This document shows, piece after piece, positions 40,551 through 51,013 of a stretch of 64,000 bases of DNA. Positions within the stretch are counted from its first letter, which is position 1, and each line of letters opens with the position of its first letter. The stretch comes from Flavobacteriaceae bacterium. Its GTDB lineage: Bacteria > Bacteroidota > Bacteroidia > Flavobacteriales > Flavobacteriaceae. Under the pieces are notes generated by a model. The model did not search any database. It was not told the DNA's origin and saw only the letters and a list, made by a program, of their open reading frames with translations. The stretch is taken from positions 1-64,000 of the forward strand of contig JANRDC010000018.1 in NCBI GenBank assembly GCA_030726725.1. Direction: 5' to 3'. The position numbers and the translations under genes were made by a program.

Positions 40551-41927
40551 CTACTGTTTTTGGAAGCTGGTCTGTAGATTGGCAAATCCATTGACAATCT
40601 TTCCATTTTCCAAAACGACGCTTTTAAATGCGTTGTCCCAAATCAGTCTGTTCTGTAGATCTTCAGGGTGGATAGATCGGTATTGAAGTTCAGGCTGCAT
40701 GTCGTATTCTTGAATGGTGGCTGACCACTGAGCAGCATCTTGATCTGGACTGATACCAATAAATTGGTATTCCGGCCACTTTTTCTGGAGTTCAGCTACT
40801 TTTTGTTGAATTCTAAACAGCATTCCTTCGTATTTGGAAGACCAAAAATAGAGCACTACTTTGCGGTCTGAAGCCAATTTTTGAAGATTAGTGAGGTCTC
40901 CCTGATGATTCACAACTGGAAGTGGCAATACCTGGCGGTTGGGCTGTAGCGAGAGGATCGATTGGTATACTTCATTGAGCTCGCTGGCATATCGGTTTTC
41001 CTTGAGATAAGGGGAGAATACCTGATGGAATTGGGTGATGCGGGCCTCCGAGTCTTGGGATTTCACCCAGTACTGCAAGGCTAATTGTCTCATCAACTGA
41101 TCTTTAAGTAAACGATCTTCCACTAAACTATCGATGATATTTAGTTTGTGCAGGTTAAAGTGAAGCGGTTTTTCTGGAGCGGGTATTTCACCACATTGCT
41201 CATTACAAGCTTCATAAGCCATATTGCCCAAGTGGAACTTCATGAACTGAAAATAGGGTCTAAAATGGCTCAAATCCCGGTTGTTTCGCTCTATATTTTT
41301 TCTGTAGTCAAAAAATTCTTGGGGAAAGTCTTTGACCTTAGGGCTGTTTTCGTGAAAGAATGGGTATTTTTCTTTGTGCACATACAGGTTGTAATCGATA
41401 TTGGCCGCAACCATGGATACCGCTCTTTCTGAGAGTGTCACCTCTTTTTGTAGGTCGCTGAGCATCGATAATTTGTCTGCCCGTATCGTCTCGATGAGCT
41501 GATGGAAAGGCTCAGGATCCAACACATAATTTTTTTCGATGCTGTAGGATTCTCTTTCATTGGTTAAGAACATCTCTAATATAAAGTTGTTCAGCTCTGA
41601 ACCACGTCCGGAAAACACCAAAGACTCATCAAAAGACACGGTATTGATCCTGATGTGTATGCTGTCTCCTTTTTGCAAATAGACGTAATTGTATTCGGGT
41701 GGGTGGTCAAAATGGTAGAGCCCCTCATCCAAGGATTCTAAACGAAGAGAAAAACGTCCGTATTGATCTAGAAATGCAGTGTCAATTAATTCCTCCTCGC
41801 GGTGAAGGGTGATGAAATCACTGGTGGGATTGACAATGGTGCCACTGAAATAGGTGGGTTGGGTTTTGGGATCGATGGCCCCACAACCCACCAAAAATAA
41901 AAGAAAAACTATGCTTGGATATTTCAT
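40551..41927 (-). CDS. TlpA-like lipoprotein lacking the catalytic cysteines
   Basis: A 458-residue exported lipoprotein (lipobox FLVGC, Cys15). The N-terminal part (about 25-110) resembles the DUF4369-like beta domain common in Bacteroidota TlpA proteins: TYFSGTIVNPTSDFITLHRE and GRFSLRLESLDEGLYHF. A helical middle region follows. The C-terminal 120 residues show a thioredoxin-like pattern (KVVLYFWSSKYEGMLFRIQQ), but the CxxC positions read Tyr and Met, so it cannot act as a disulfide oxidoreductase. Similar cysteine-less proteins exist in this phylum as far as I recall. Function unknown. Confidence 0.72.
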   Translation of the reverse strand: MKYPSIVFLLFLVGCGAIDPKTQPTYFSGTIVNPTSDFITLHREEELIDTAFLDQYGRFSLRLESLDEGLYHFDHPPEYNYVYLQKGDSIHIRINTVSFDESLVFSGRGSELNNFILEMFLTNERESYSIEKNYVLDPEPFHQLIETIRADKLSMLSDLQKEVTLSERAVSMVAANIDYNLYVHKEKYPFFHENSPKVKDFPQEFFDYRKNIERNNRDLSHFRPYFQFMKFHLGNMAYEACNEQCGEIPAPEKPLHFNLHKLNIIDSLVEDRLLKDQLMRQLALQYWVKSQDSEARITQFHQVFSPYLKENRYASELNEVYQSILSLQPNRQVLPLPVVNHQGDLTNLQKLASDRKVVLYFWSSKYEGMLFRIQQKVAELQKKWPEYQFIGISPDQDAAQWSATIQEYDMQPELQYRSIHPEDLQNRLIWDNAFKSVVLENGKIVNGFANLQTSFQKQ

Positions 41928-42006
41928 GTTCATTCAGGGGGTAAATGTAAAATAACCTGTCGCTTGAGCGCGTTAATGCTTCGTTAAAACTAAGGCGTAT
42001 CATTTA

Positions 42007-42038
42007 TTGGTATGTACCAAAGGGTTTGCCTATTTTTG
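42007..42038 (+). promoter_or_regulatory. Promoter of the ABC-F gene
   Basis: TTG (42007-42009), 21-nt spacer and TATTTTTG (42031-42038), 16 nt before the ATG at 42055. Confidence 0.7.
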
Positions 42039-42051
42039 CACCAAAATATAA

Positions 42052-43674
<1,623 letters not shown>

Positions 43675-43682
43675 TTGAGCGG

Positions 43683-46109
43683 TTAGCGCAGGTGAGCATT
43701 GAACTTTTGCTCAAATGCTGTCAATAATTTTTTCATGGACCGGTCTATTTGAGCCTCTGTTAACGTTTGTTCCGCATCGCTTAGGGTAAACCTCATTCCG
43801 TAGGATTTTTTGTCTGCAGCCAGATTTTTTCCGCTGTACACATCGAACAAGGCGACTTCTACCAAAAGATCTCCGATCGCGCGGTAAGCTTCAGATTTTA
43901 AGTCCTCAAAAGTGGTGTTTTCTCCCACCAACAAAGCTAAGTCTCGCGAAACGCTCGGGTATTTGGGAATCGATTTGAATTTTATTTCTTCATCGAGCAG
44001 CATGGATTGGATTTGATCCCAATCTATAACAGCATAGGCCACGGGAGTTTTGACATCATAGGGTTCGGTGAATTTTGGGTCAACCAAGCCCACGCTGAAC
44101 AAGAGATGTTCTGCTGAATAATAATGCAAACACTCCCTAAAAGGAAAGCGAACCTCATCAGAAGTATGAGTCGCTGAAATACGGCATCGCTGTAACAACT
44201 GCTCACAACTGGTTTTTATAGCAAAAAAGTCTGCTGATGGGGCCGTAGTAATCCACTGATCATCGTATTGTTTGCCTACGCCCCAAAGACACAAATGCAT
44301 TTGTTCTTTTCTGCCTTGAGGAGTCTGTACATAGGTTTTTCCAAATTCAAATAACCGTTGGTTATTTCGTTTTCTATTGTTGTTGTGCTTGATGACCTCT
44401 AAACCTGAGAAAAGCATGGAGGTTCTCAGTTGTGCTAAATCTTGACTCAAAGGGTTGAGTATGTCTACCGCTTTATGGTCCTGGGCCAATGGTACGGATT
44501 CCTGCTTTTTCGCAGCGGTAAGACTATTGGTCATGATTTCAAAATACCCAACACTGGCCAGGTATTCCCCCATTGATTTTTGAACGAGGTGGGCATCATT
44601 TTTTCCTACAATAGCGATGGATGCATTGAGTTTACTGGAATAATCTATATTGTTATAGCCGTACACCCTGAGTATCTCCTCAACCACATCTACTTCGCGC
44701 TGCACGTCAACTCTGTAAGGGGGGATGGCAAGTCCCATTCCTGTTTCGGTGCTGTTTAAGATTTTTATTTCCAAAGAAGTGAGTATCGATTTGATGATGT
44801 CCGCAGGTATTTCTTGGCCGATCAACCGCTTTATTTTTTCATAGCTCAAGAATACTTGCTGGGCTTCAGCTTTTTTGGGGTACAAATCTTCAATTTCTGA
44901 GGTGATTTGCCCGCCAGCGATTTCTTTGATGAGCAATGCTGCTCTTTTCAATGCGGTTTCCACCAACTCTATATCGATACCTCTTTCAAACCTAAATGAG
45001 GCGTCAGTCGATAAACCGTGTCTTTTGGCAGTTTTCCGAACAGATACCGGATTGAAATAAGCAGATTCAAGAAAAATATTCTTGGTCTCGTCGGTGACCC
45101 CTGAATCGAGTCCGCCAAATACACCAGCGATACACAAAGGCTTTTTGGCATCGCAAATCATCAAATCCTCTGGATGAAGCGTTCTCTCAACACCGTCTAG
45201 GGTAGTGAATTTTGTGCCAGATGCGACAGTGCGCACATTGATTTTTCCTCCTTCAATGCGGTCCGCATCAAAAGCGTGTAAAGGTTGACCAATTTCGTGC
45301 AGCACGTAATTGGTGGCATCTACCACATTGTTAATCGGTTTTAAACCTATGGATTTCAATCTGTTTTGCAGCCAGCTAGGACTGGGTTGTACGGACAATC
45401 CACTGATGGTGATTCCGCAGTATCTCGGCGCCAAAGCAGCATCTTGCACATCCACCGAAATCGTATTTGTTCGGCTGTCAATGGCAAATCCTGTAGTTGA
45501 AGGAAAAATCAATTCTTTGGCAATTCCCTGTTGTTTCAAACCCGCTCTTAGGTCTCTAGCGACCCCGTAATGACTCATCGCATCTGATCTATTGGGGGTC
45601 AATCCAATTTCAAAAACCTGATCTTTCTCAATGTCAAACAAGGTGTTTAAAGGAGTGCCGGGCTGGTGGTGATCTTCAAGTATCATGATCCCACTGTGGT
45701 CATTGCCCAGTCCAATTTCATCTTCTGCACAGATCATTCCATGGCTTTCCACACCCCGAATCTTCCCTTTTTCTAAAGTCCAAGCATCTCCTTGAATCGG
45801 GTAGATCGTAGTGCCGACAGGAGCCACAACTACAGTCAGGCCAGCAGCTGCATTTTTTGCGCCACAAACGATAGACAGTGGGGTGTCATTTCCAACATCC
45901 ACAGTGGTGACCTGTAAACGATCTGCATTTGGGTGCTTTTCAGCGGTGATGATTTTTCCGACAATCAGACCCTGCAGTCCTCCTGGGACACTTTCAAATT
46001 GTTCAATTCCCTCTACCTCAAGTCCTAAGTCAGTGAGTAAGGTGGCTGTTTTATCCGCATTCCAGTCTGTAGGTACAAACTGTTTGATCCATTGATAGGA
46101 AATCTTCAT
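43683..46109 (-). CDS. pheT: Phenylalanine-tRNA ligase beta subunit
   Basis: The larger subunit of the heterotetrameric PheRS; charges tRNA-Phe together with PheS. The 808 residues have the N-terminal tRNA-binding domain (about 40-150, with KHPNADRLQV), B3/B4 editing domain, B5, the catalytic-like core, and the C-terminal ferredoxin-fold anticodon-binding domain (FKSIPKYPSVSRDLALLV, about 715-808). PheS is not adjacent, which is common in Bacteroidota. The TlpA gene is divergent across a 101-nt gap. Confidence 0.97.
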   Translation of the reverse strand: MKISYQWIKQFVPTDWNADKTATLLTDLGLEVEGIEQFESVPGGLQGLIVGKIITAEKHPNADRLQVTTVDVGNDTPLSIVCGAKNAAAGLTVVVAPVGTTIYPIQGDAWTLEKGKIRGVESHGMICAEDEIGLGNDHSGIMILEDHHQPGTPLNTLFDIEKDQVFEIGLTPNRSDAMSHYGVARDLRAGLKQQGIAKELIFPSTTGFAIDSRTNTISVDVQDAALAPRYCGITISGLSVQPSPSWLQNRLKSIGLKPINNVVDATNYVLHEIGQPLHAFDADRIEGGKINVRTVASGTKFTTLDGVERTLHPEDLMICDAKKPLCIAGVFGGLDSGVTDETKNIFLESAYFNPVSVRKTAKRHGLSTDASFRFERGIDIELVETALKRAALLIKEIAGGQITSEIEDLYPKKAEAQQVFLSYEKIKRLIGQEIPADIIKSILTSLEIKILNSTETGMGLAIPPYRVDVQREVDVVEEILRVYGYNNIDYSSKLNASIAIVGKNDAHLVQKSMGEYLASVGYFEIMTNSLTAAKKQESVPLAQDHKAVDILNPLSQDLAQLRTSMLFSGLEVIKHNNNRKRNNQRLFEFGKTYVQTPQGRKEQMHLCLWGVGKQYDDQWITTAPSADFFAIKTSCEQLLQRCRISATHTSDEVRFPFRECLHYYSAEHLLFSVGLVDPKFTEPYDVKTPVAYAVIDWDQIQSMLLDEEIKFKSIPKYPSVSRDLALLVGENTTFEDLKSEAYRAIGDLLVEVALFDVYSGKNLAADKKSYGMRFTLSDAEQTLTEAQIDRSMKKLLTAFEQKFNAHLR

Positions 46110-46164
46110 GTCTACGCATTAATTCAAGCCACAAATATAATTAATGCCTGTCAAGCACACTCTA

Positions 46165-46197
46165 TTGAATTTGATTAATTGGGAACGCTTATCTTTG
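46165..46197 (+). promoter_or_regulatory. Promoter of the TlpA lipoprotein gene
   Basis: TTG (46165-46167), 22-nt spacer and -7 box TATCTTTG (46190-46197), 13 nt before the ATG at 46211. A second TTG ends at 46173. Confidence 0.6.
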
Positions 46198-46210
46198 TTT
46201 TTTTATTCCT

Positions 46211-47440
46211 ATGATGAAGAAAGCTCTGTTGTATTCCCTGATTTTTGGTGCTGTTTTGGGTTGTAAAAACCCTTCAGGCCTTCACGATCAATTCAAAGGT
46301 GCCTGGTTGGGTTCACTGACGGTTAAAGATGGAAATAAAATTGATTTCTCTATGGAAATAAAACCCTTAGGGGATCAATGGCAAATGACCCTGTACAACG
46401 ATCGAGAAACCATAGTTTACGACCAAGTGCGCATTGAGGGAGATTCCTTGTGGATTGCGTTGGCCCCCTATGACGCGGTGATTAAAGCCAAATATGAGCG
46501 AGGTGTACTCACTGGGGTTTATCACAAAGAGGACTTAAACCGAAGCACACCATTTAGCGCTGTTCCCCAATCTTATGTCGCAGAAAGATCGATAACTGCG
46601 CCATCAATCCAAGTAGGAGGTAGTTGGAAGGCTGAATTTTATCCCAAAGAGGGGGTGATCGATAGGGCACAAGCAGACTTGGTTCAAGTCGGCAGCCAGG
46701 TCAGCGGCACAGTGCGCACGCCCACCGGAGATTATCGATATTTATCTGGCTATGTTTTTGGAGATAGTTTGCGCTTATCCACCTTTGATGGGGCCCATCC
46801 CTATCTGTTTTTAGCCAAAAATACCGATCGAGGTTTAGCGGGACAGTTTTATTACGAAAACCATATGCAAACCCCTTTCTTGTGGACACAAGATGAGGCG
46901 TTTAGCCTCGATCAGTGGATGGAGGAACACCCATCGGCCTCAACTGATGTTCCAGTGTCATTTGCCTTTAAAGACACAGAAGGGGATCTGATCAATTACC
47001 CTGATCCCGTTTGGGAAAACAAGGTGGTGGTTTTGCAAGTCATGGGTTCATGGTGCCCCAACTGTTTGGATGAAACAAAATTTCTGATGGATTATTTGAA
47101 GAACAATAATCATCCTGATCTGGCAGTGATCGCGCTTGCTGTGGAATATGCGCCCACTGAGGAAAGGGCATGGCAGCGTTTGAAAAATCTGAAAAAGAGA
47201 TTTTCAATTCCCTATACAGTTACTCTGGCACAGTTTGGCACCTCAGATAAAGTGAAGGCACAAACGATTTTGCCTTTTATCGGGGAAATCAAGTCTTATC
47301 CTACCCTGGTAATTTTGGATCGACAAGGCAAAGTTTACGAGGTTCACTCAGGATTTGATGGTCCTGCCACCGGAGCTGCGCACGATCGATTTAAGCAAGA
47401 ATTCGACCAGAAAATAAAAGAGTTGTTGTCGCGAAATTAA
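46211..47440 (+). CDS. TlpA-family thiol-disulfide oxidoreductase, lipoprotein
   Basis: A 409-residue exported lipoprotein (Cys18 after FGAVLG). Residues about 25-240 form a beta-rich region of two related halves, each with a GxWxxxF- or GSWKAEFYP-type start, of unknown role. The C-terminal TlpA/ResA-like thioredoxin domain (about 245-405) has an intact active site, WCPNC (281-285), and the cis-proline region in [13 protein letters not shown]. It should reduce or oxidise thiols in the periplasm. The start may be either of two adjacent ATG codons. The stop overlaps the convergent leuA stop by 4 nt. Confidence 0.87.
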   Translation: MMKKALLYSLIFGAVLGCKNPSGLHDQFKGAWLGSLTVKDGNKIDFSMEIKPLGDQWQMTLYNDRETIVYDQVRIEGDSLWIALAPYDAVIKAKYERGVLTGVYHKEDLNRSTPFSAVPQSYVAERSITAPSIQVGGSWKAEFYPKEGVIDRAQADLVQVGSQVSGTVRTPTGDYRYLSGYVFGDSLRLSTFDGAHPYLFLAKNTDRGLAGQFYYENHMQTPFLWTQDEAFSLDQWMEEHPSASTDVPVSFAFKDTEGDLINYPDPVWENKVVVLQVMGSWCPNCLDETKFLMDYLKNNNHPDLAVIALAVEYAPTEERAWQRLKNLKKRFSIPYTVTLAQFGTSDKVKAQTILPFIGEIKSYPTLVILDRQGKVYEVHSGFDGPATGAAHDRFKQEFDQKIKELLSRN

Positions 47441-48597
47441 CGATCAATCGGACTCAGTTTGACGATTTCATGAATGTCGTCATCCAAAACTTCTTTTTTG
47501 CGATCCGCAAACACCAAAAATTGCTCGTAAACAATATCCAATTGGGTTTTGGTCAGCTCATAGCCTACTAGTTTTGCTCTGTAAGCTAAGGCCGCACGTC
47601 CAGATCTTGCCGTAAGAATGATAGAAGAAGCATTGACCCCAACATCTGCTGGGTCGATGATTTCGTAGGTCTCTCTGTTTTTTATGACGCCATCTTGATG
47701 GATTCCAGAGCTGTGGGCAAATGCGTTGGCCCCAACGATTGCTTTGTTGGGTTGAACAATCATGCCCATGTGGTGGGAGACCATTTGACTGGTGCTGTAG
47801 AGCAACTTGCTGTTGACTCTGGAGTCTAAGTTGAGGTGCGGGTGTTGTCTCAGTACCATGACCACTTCCTCTAGTGAAGTATTTCCAGCCCGTTCACCGA
47901 TACCGTTAATGGTGCACTCAATCTGTCTCGCTCCATTGATAACTCCCTCTATAGAGTTGGCTGTGGCTAATCCAAGATCATTGTGGCAATGACAGGACAA
48001 AATAGCTTTCTCAATTCCGGTTACATTTTCCTTGAGGTATTTGATTTTTGCCCCGTATTCAGCAGGCAAGCAGTAACCAGTGGTGTCGGGTATATTGAGT
48101 ACTGTAGCTCCAGCCTTAATCACTGCTTCACAAACCCTAGCTAAATATTCATTGTCTGTTCTTCCCGCATCTTCTGCATAAAATTCAACATCTTCGACGA
48201 AGGTTTTGGCATAAGAAACCGCAGCAACAGCGCGTTCAATGATTTGTTCTCTGGTGGAATTGAATTTGTATTTGATGTGTGAATCCGAGGTCCCTATTCC
48301 GGTGTGAATTCTCGGTCTTTTGGCTGCTTTAAGCGCCTGGGCAGCAACTTCAATGTCTTTCTGTACGGAACGGGTTAGTCCGCACACCGTGGCGTTTTTT
48401 ACCAGCGCAGCCACTTGAGCTACCGCCTTAAAATCTCCAGGACTGGAAACAGGAAATCCAGCTTCAATCACATCAACGCCTAATTCGTCCAATCGCGCAG
48501 CAATTTCTAATTTTTGAGGTGCATCGAGTTTGCATCCTGGAACTTGTTCGCCATCCCTTAGGGTAGTATCAAAAATCTGGACTAATTCTTTACTCAT
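47437..48597 (-). CDS. leuA: 2-isopropylmalate synthase, short form
   Basis: Condenses acetyl-CoA with 2-oxoisovalerate, the first step of leucine synthesis. The 386-residue protein consists of the DRE-TIM barrel ([26 protein letters not shown]) and a short tail with [17 protein letters not shown]. It ends before the C-terminal regulatory domain (about 120 residues) that binds leucine in E. coli LeuA. Feedback control must therefore differ or be absent. A close relative, homocitrate synthase, is not excluded. The leuBCD genes are not near. The upstream 146 nt hold two inverted repeats. Confidence 0.88.
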   Translation of the reverse strand: MSKELVQIFDTTLRDGEQVPGCKLDAPQKLEIAARLDELGVDVIEAGFPVSSPGDFKAVAQVAALVKNATVCGLTRSVQKDIEVAAQALKAAKRPRIHTGIGTSDSHIKYKFNSTREQIIERAVAAVSYAKTFVEDVEFYAEDAGRTDNEYLARVCEAVIKAGATVLNIPDTTGYCLPAEYGAKIKYLKENVTGIEKAILSCHCHNDLGLATANSIEGVINGARQIECTINGIGERAGNTSLEEVVMVLRQHPHLNLDSRVNSKLLYSTSQMVSHHMGMIVQPNKAIVGANAFAHSSGIHQDGVIKNRETYEIIDPADVGVNASSIILTARSGRAALAYRAKLVGYELTKTQLDIVYEQFLVFADRKKEVLDDDIHEIVKLSPIDR

Positions 48598-48650
48598 TAT
48601 AATTGCTTAGATTTGGTGCAAGTAACAAATAACGCCATAACTGAGCAAAT

Positions 48651-48714
48651 CGAAGTGAGGCACTTCGTTGAAATACTATGTTAACTAGGCTTAGTTACCG
48701 ACTATTTAGCTAAA
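48651..48714. promoter_or_regulatory. Cluster of inverted repeats between leuA and 48744
   Basis: Three symmetric elements lie in the divergent gap: a 7-bp hairpin CGAAGTG/CACTTCG (48651-48667), a 6-bp repeat TAACTA/TAGTTA with a 4-nt centre (48682-48697) and the palindrome TTTAGCTAAA (48705-48714). They could be operators or leader structures for leuA. No tandem Leu codons or T-box were seen. Confidence 0.35.
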
Positions 48715-48743
48715 ATACAATATTTTAGGACAAGTGCATTACG

Positions 48744-50285
48744 ATGACAAATACGCAAAAAGATCCCTTATTTGTACTGATTAAATCACTGACAAAGTCA
48801 GAAAAAAGACAGTTTAAACTCTATGTGGGTCGTTTAGATGTCAATGTGGATTCCAAGTTTATTTTGCTCTTTCACCTGATGGAAAAGAGTAAGTCCTACA
48901 ACGAAGATGAAATCATCAAAAGCGGTATTGTCGCCAAAACTCAAATCTCCAATCTCAAAGCTCATTTATACAAACAAATACTGATCAGTTTACGACTGAA
49001 TCCCGCCCACCACAACATCAGAATTCAGTTGAGGGAACAGCTTGATTTCGCCACAATCCTTTACCACAAGGGGCTTTATCGCCAAAGCTTAAAAATATTG
49101 GAAAAAGCCAAAAATACGGCCATCGCACATCAGGAGAAAAGTATTGCCCACGAAATTGTTGAGCTGGAAAAGGTCATTGAAACGCAGTATTTTGCCAAGA
49201 GTACTTCAGATCGGGTGCTTTCGCTGGTTACCCAGACCCAAGAATTAGTGGCTCAAAATACGGTAGCCAGTCAATGGTCTAATTTATCGCTGCAACTCTA
49301 TGCCATGATGCTGCAATTTGGCTATGCTCGAACAGCACAGGAACAAGAACGAGTGCGCAGTTTTTTTGAGTTAAACGCCCCGGATGAGCACATGGAGGAG
49401 TGGGGGATACGCGAAAAACTGTGGTATTACAAGGCACATCTGTGGTATCATTTTTTGCTTCAAGATTTTTTAACCTGTTACAAATACGCCCACAAGTGGG
49501 TGCAGCTATTTGACGAGCATCCTGAAATGATTCAGTTTCATCCCGTGTTTTACCTCAAGGGAAACAATTATCTTATGGAGAGCTTGTTTTATCTCCGCTA
49601 TCGATCTTTGTTTGAACGAACCCTGGAGCAGTTGGAATTCAAAACCAAACTGGCAGAATTCCCGCACAACGAAAATATAAGCAGTTTGGCGTTTTTGTAT
49701 CTGTCCAGTCACCGTATGAATCTTCATTTCATGAAGGGAAGCTTTTCCCAAGGATTGGAACGCGTGCCCCAAATCGAGGCTGGAATTTCCTTGCACAAAG
49801 ATCGATTGGACAAACACCACGTAATGGTTTTGTACTACAAGATTGCCTGTATGTATTTTGGTTCAGGAGATTACAAAAAGTCTATTGAATATTTAAAGAA
49901 AATCATTGCCAACAAGGATTTGCACATGCGGGAGGACTTGATGTGCTTTTCTCGATTGCTCAGCTTAATCGCTCATTACGAAGCGGGTATGGATTATCAT
50001 CTGGAGATTCAGCTTAAAGCTACCTACAAGTTTTTGTTGCGCATGAATGATTTGCAGCAGGTACAAAAAGAAATGATGCGTTTTATGAAGCGTTTGGGAT
50101 CTATTTTTCCACAAGATTTGCCACAGGCATTTCAAGAGCTGTACGACAGACTATTGGTCTTTGAACACCATCCCATAGAAAAAAGGGCCTTTTTGTATCT
50201 GGATGTGCTCTCCTGGCTGGAAAGCCACTTACAAAAAAGACCCTTTGCAGAGGTGATCATTGAAAAAGCCAAGAACGATCGTTAA
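48744..50285 (+). CDS. Large all-helical protein of unknown function
   Basis: A 513-residue soluble protein without signal peptide or membrane helix. It is rich in predicted helices with TPR-like pairs, such as ATILYHKGLYRQSLKILEKA (about residues 111-130) and YYKIACMYFGSGDYKKSIEY (about 368-387). The N-terminus (LFVLIKSLTKSEKRQFKLYV) is a pattern I recall from uncharacterised Bacteroidota proteins. No catalytic motif is seen. It is divergent from leuA and its stop overlaps the convergent head-GIN gene by 4 nt. A scaffold or interaction role is inferred only from the helical repeats. Confidence 0.6.
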   Translation: MTNTQKDPLFVLIKSLTKSEKRQFKLYVGRLDVNVDSKFILLFHLMEKSKSYNEDEIIKSGIVAKTQISNLKAHLYKQILISLRLNPAHHNIRIQLREQLDFATILYHKGLYRQSLKILEKAKNTAIAHQEKSIAHEIVELEKVIETQYFAKSTSDRVLSLVTQTQELVAQNTVASQWSNLSLQLYAMMLQFGYARTAQEQERVRSFFELNAPDEHMEEWGIREKLWYYKAHLWYHFLLQDFLTCYKYAHKWVQLFDEHPEMIQFHPVFYLKGNNYLMESLFYLRYRSLFERTLEQLEFKTKLAEFPHNENISSLAFLYLSSHRMNLHFMKGSFSQGLERVPQIEAGISLHKDRLDKHHVMVLYYKIACMYFGSGDYKKSIEYLKKIIANKDLHMREDLMCFSRLLSLIAHYEAGMDYHLEIQLKATYKFLLRMNDLQQVQKEMMRFMKRLGSIFPQDLPQAFQELYDRLLVFEHHPIEKRAFLYLDVLSWLESHLQKRPFAEVIIEKAKNDR

Positions 50286-51013
50286 TCGCGGCTTTTGATC
50301 AAGTCTCCAGAACCTACGATTTTACTGTCGATTTTTTTGGGGTTTCCTCGGTAGTAAATATCTCCTGACCCCACTATTTTAGCGCTCAGCAATTCACTGG
50401 CAGAGACCGATATGTCAGCTGATCCTGAAATGATGGCTTCAGTAATTCTAGTTGACAGATCAAACCCCTTAAAGTCGCCAGAACCAGAGAGATTGATGTT
50501 TGATCTGGTCGCTGTACCGCTTGCTGTAATGCTTCCAGAACCAGAAATTACTGCAATGAGTTCTGTGCATGCTAGATCCAAGTGAATATCTCCTGAGCCA
50601 GAAATAATGACTTCCATACTCGGATCGCGTAAGGTAGTGGTGCCCTCAATGGTGCCAGATCCGGAAAGCCTAAGCGCATCGATTTGTTTTACAGGTACCC
50701 TTAATTTTATGCGTTTTCCCCAACTAGGTCTCAGTTGAACGCCTGTGCGCGGTTTGATGATCAACTGTCCCGACTTTACTTGAGTGTCCACATAGGTCAG
50801 TAGGTTTGATTCGCCTTCAAGCTCGATTTTCCCTTCTTCTCCGCTAAAAAGCACTACGTCAAATGAGCTGGATACATTGATTTGGTCATAAGGCAGGGTC
50901 TGGCGAATAGTCGTGGTTTCCTGTCCGTTTCCGCGAATGTTTTTTCCCCATTGAGCCCAAGAAGTGTTCGTTGATGCGATGACCAGCAAGGAGATAATCA
51001 TTAATTTTTTCAT
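50282..51013 (-). CDS. Exported head-GIN (DUF2807) adhesin-like protein
   Basis: A 243-residue protein with a signal peptide (about 1-20, ending NTSWAQ). The mature part is a single-stranded beta-helix of the DUF2807/head-GIN type. GSG or GSA turns recur at residues 118, 139, 158, 177, 197, 216 and 235, spaced 19-21 residues. Such domains are common in Bacteroidota and thought to sit on the cell surface or in the periplasm. It is the last gene of the ECF sigma operon and overlaps the upstream gene by 4 nt. Binding partner unknown. Confidence 0.82.
   Translation of the reverse strand: MKKLMIISLLVIASTNTSWAQWGKNIRGNGQETTTIRQTLPYDQINVSSSFDVVLFSGEEGKIELEGESNLLTYVDTQVKSGQLIIKPRTGVQLRPSWGKRIKLRVPVKQIDALRLSGSGTIEGTTTLRDPSMEVIISGSGDIHLDLACTELIAVISGSGSITASGTATRSNINLSGSGDFKGFDLSTRITEAIISGSADISVSASELLSAKIVGSGDIYYRGNPKKIDSKIVGSGDLIKSRD

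Noticed and set aside
48598-48743. Leader peptide or T-box attenuator for leuA
   Set aside because: No run of Leu codons after a start codon, no T-box sequence and no terminator with a U tract were found upstream of leuA.
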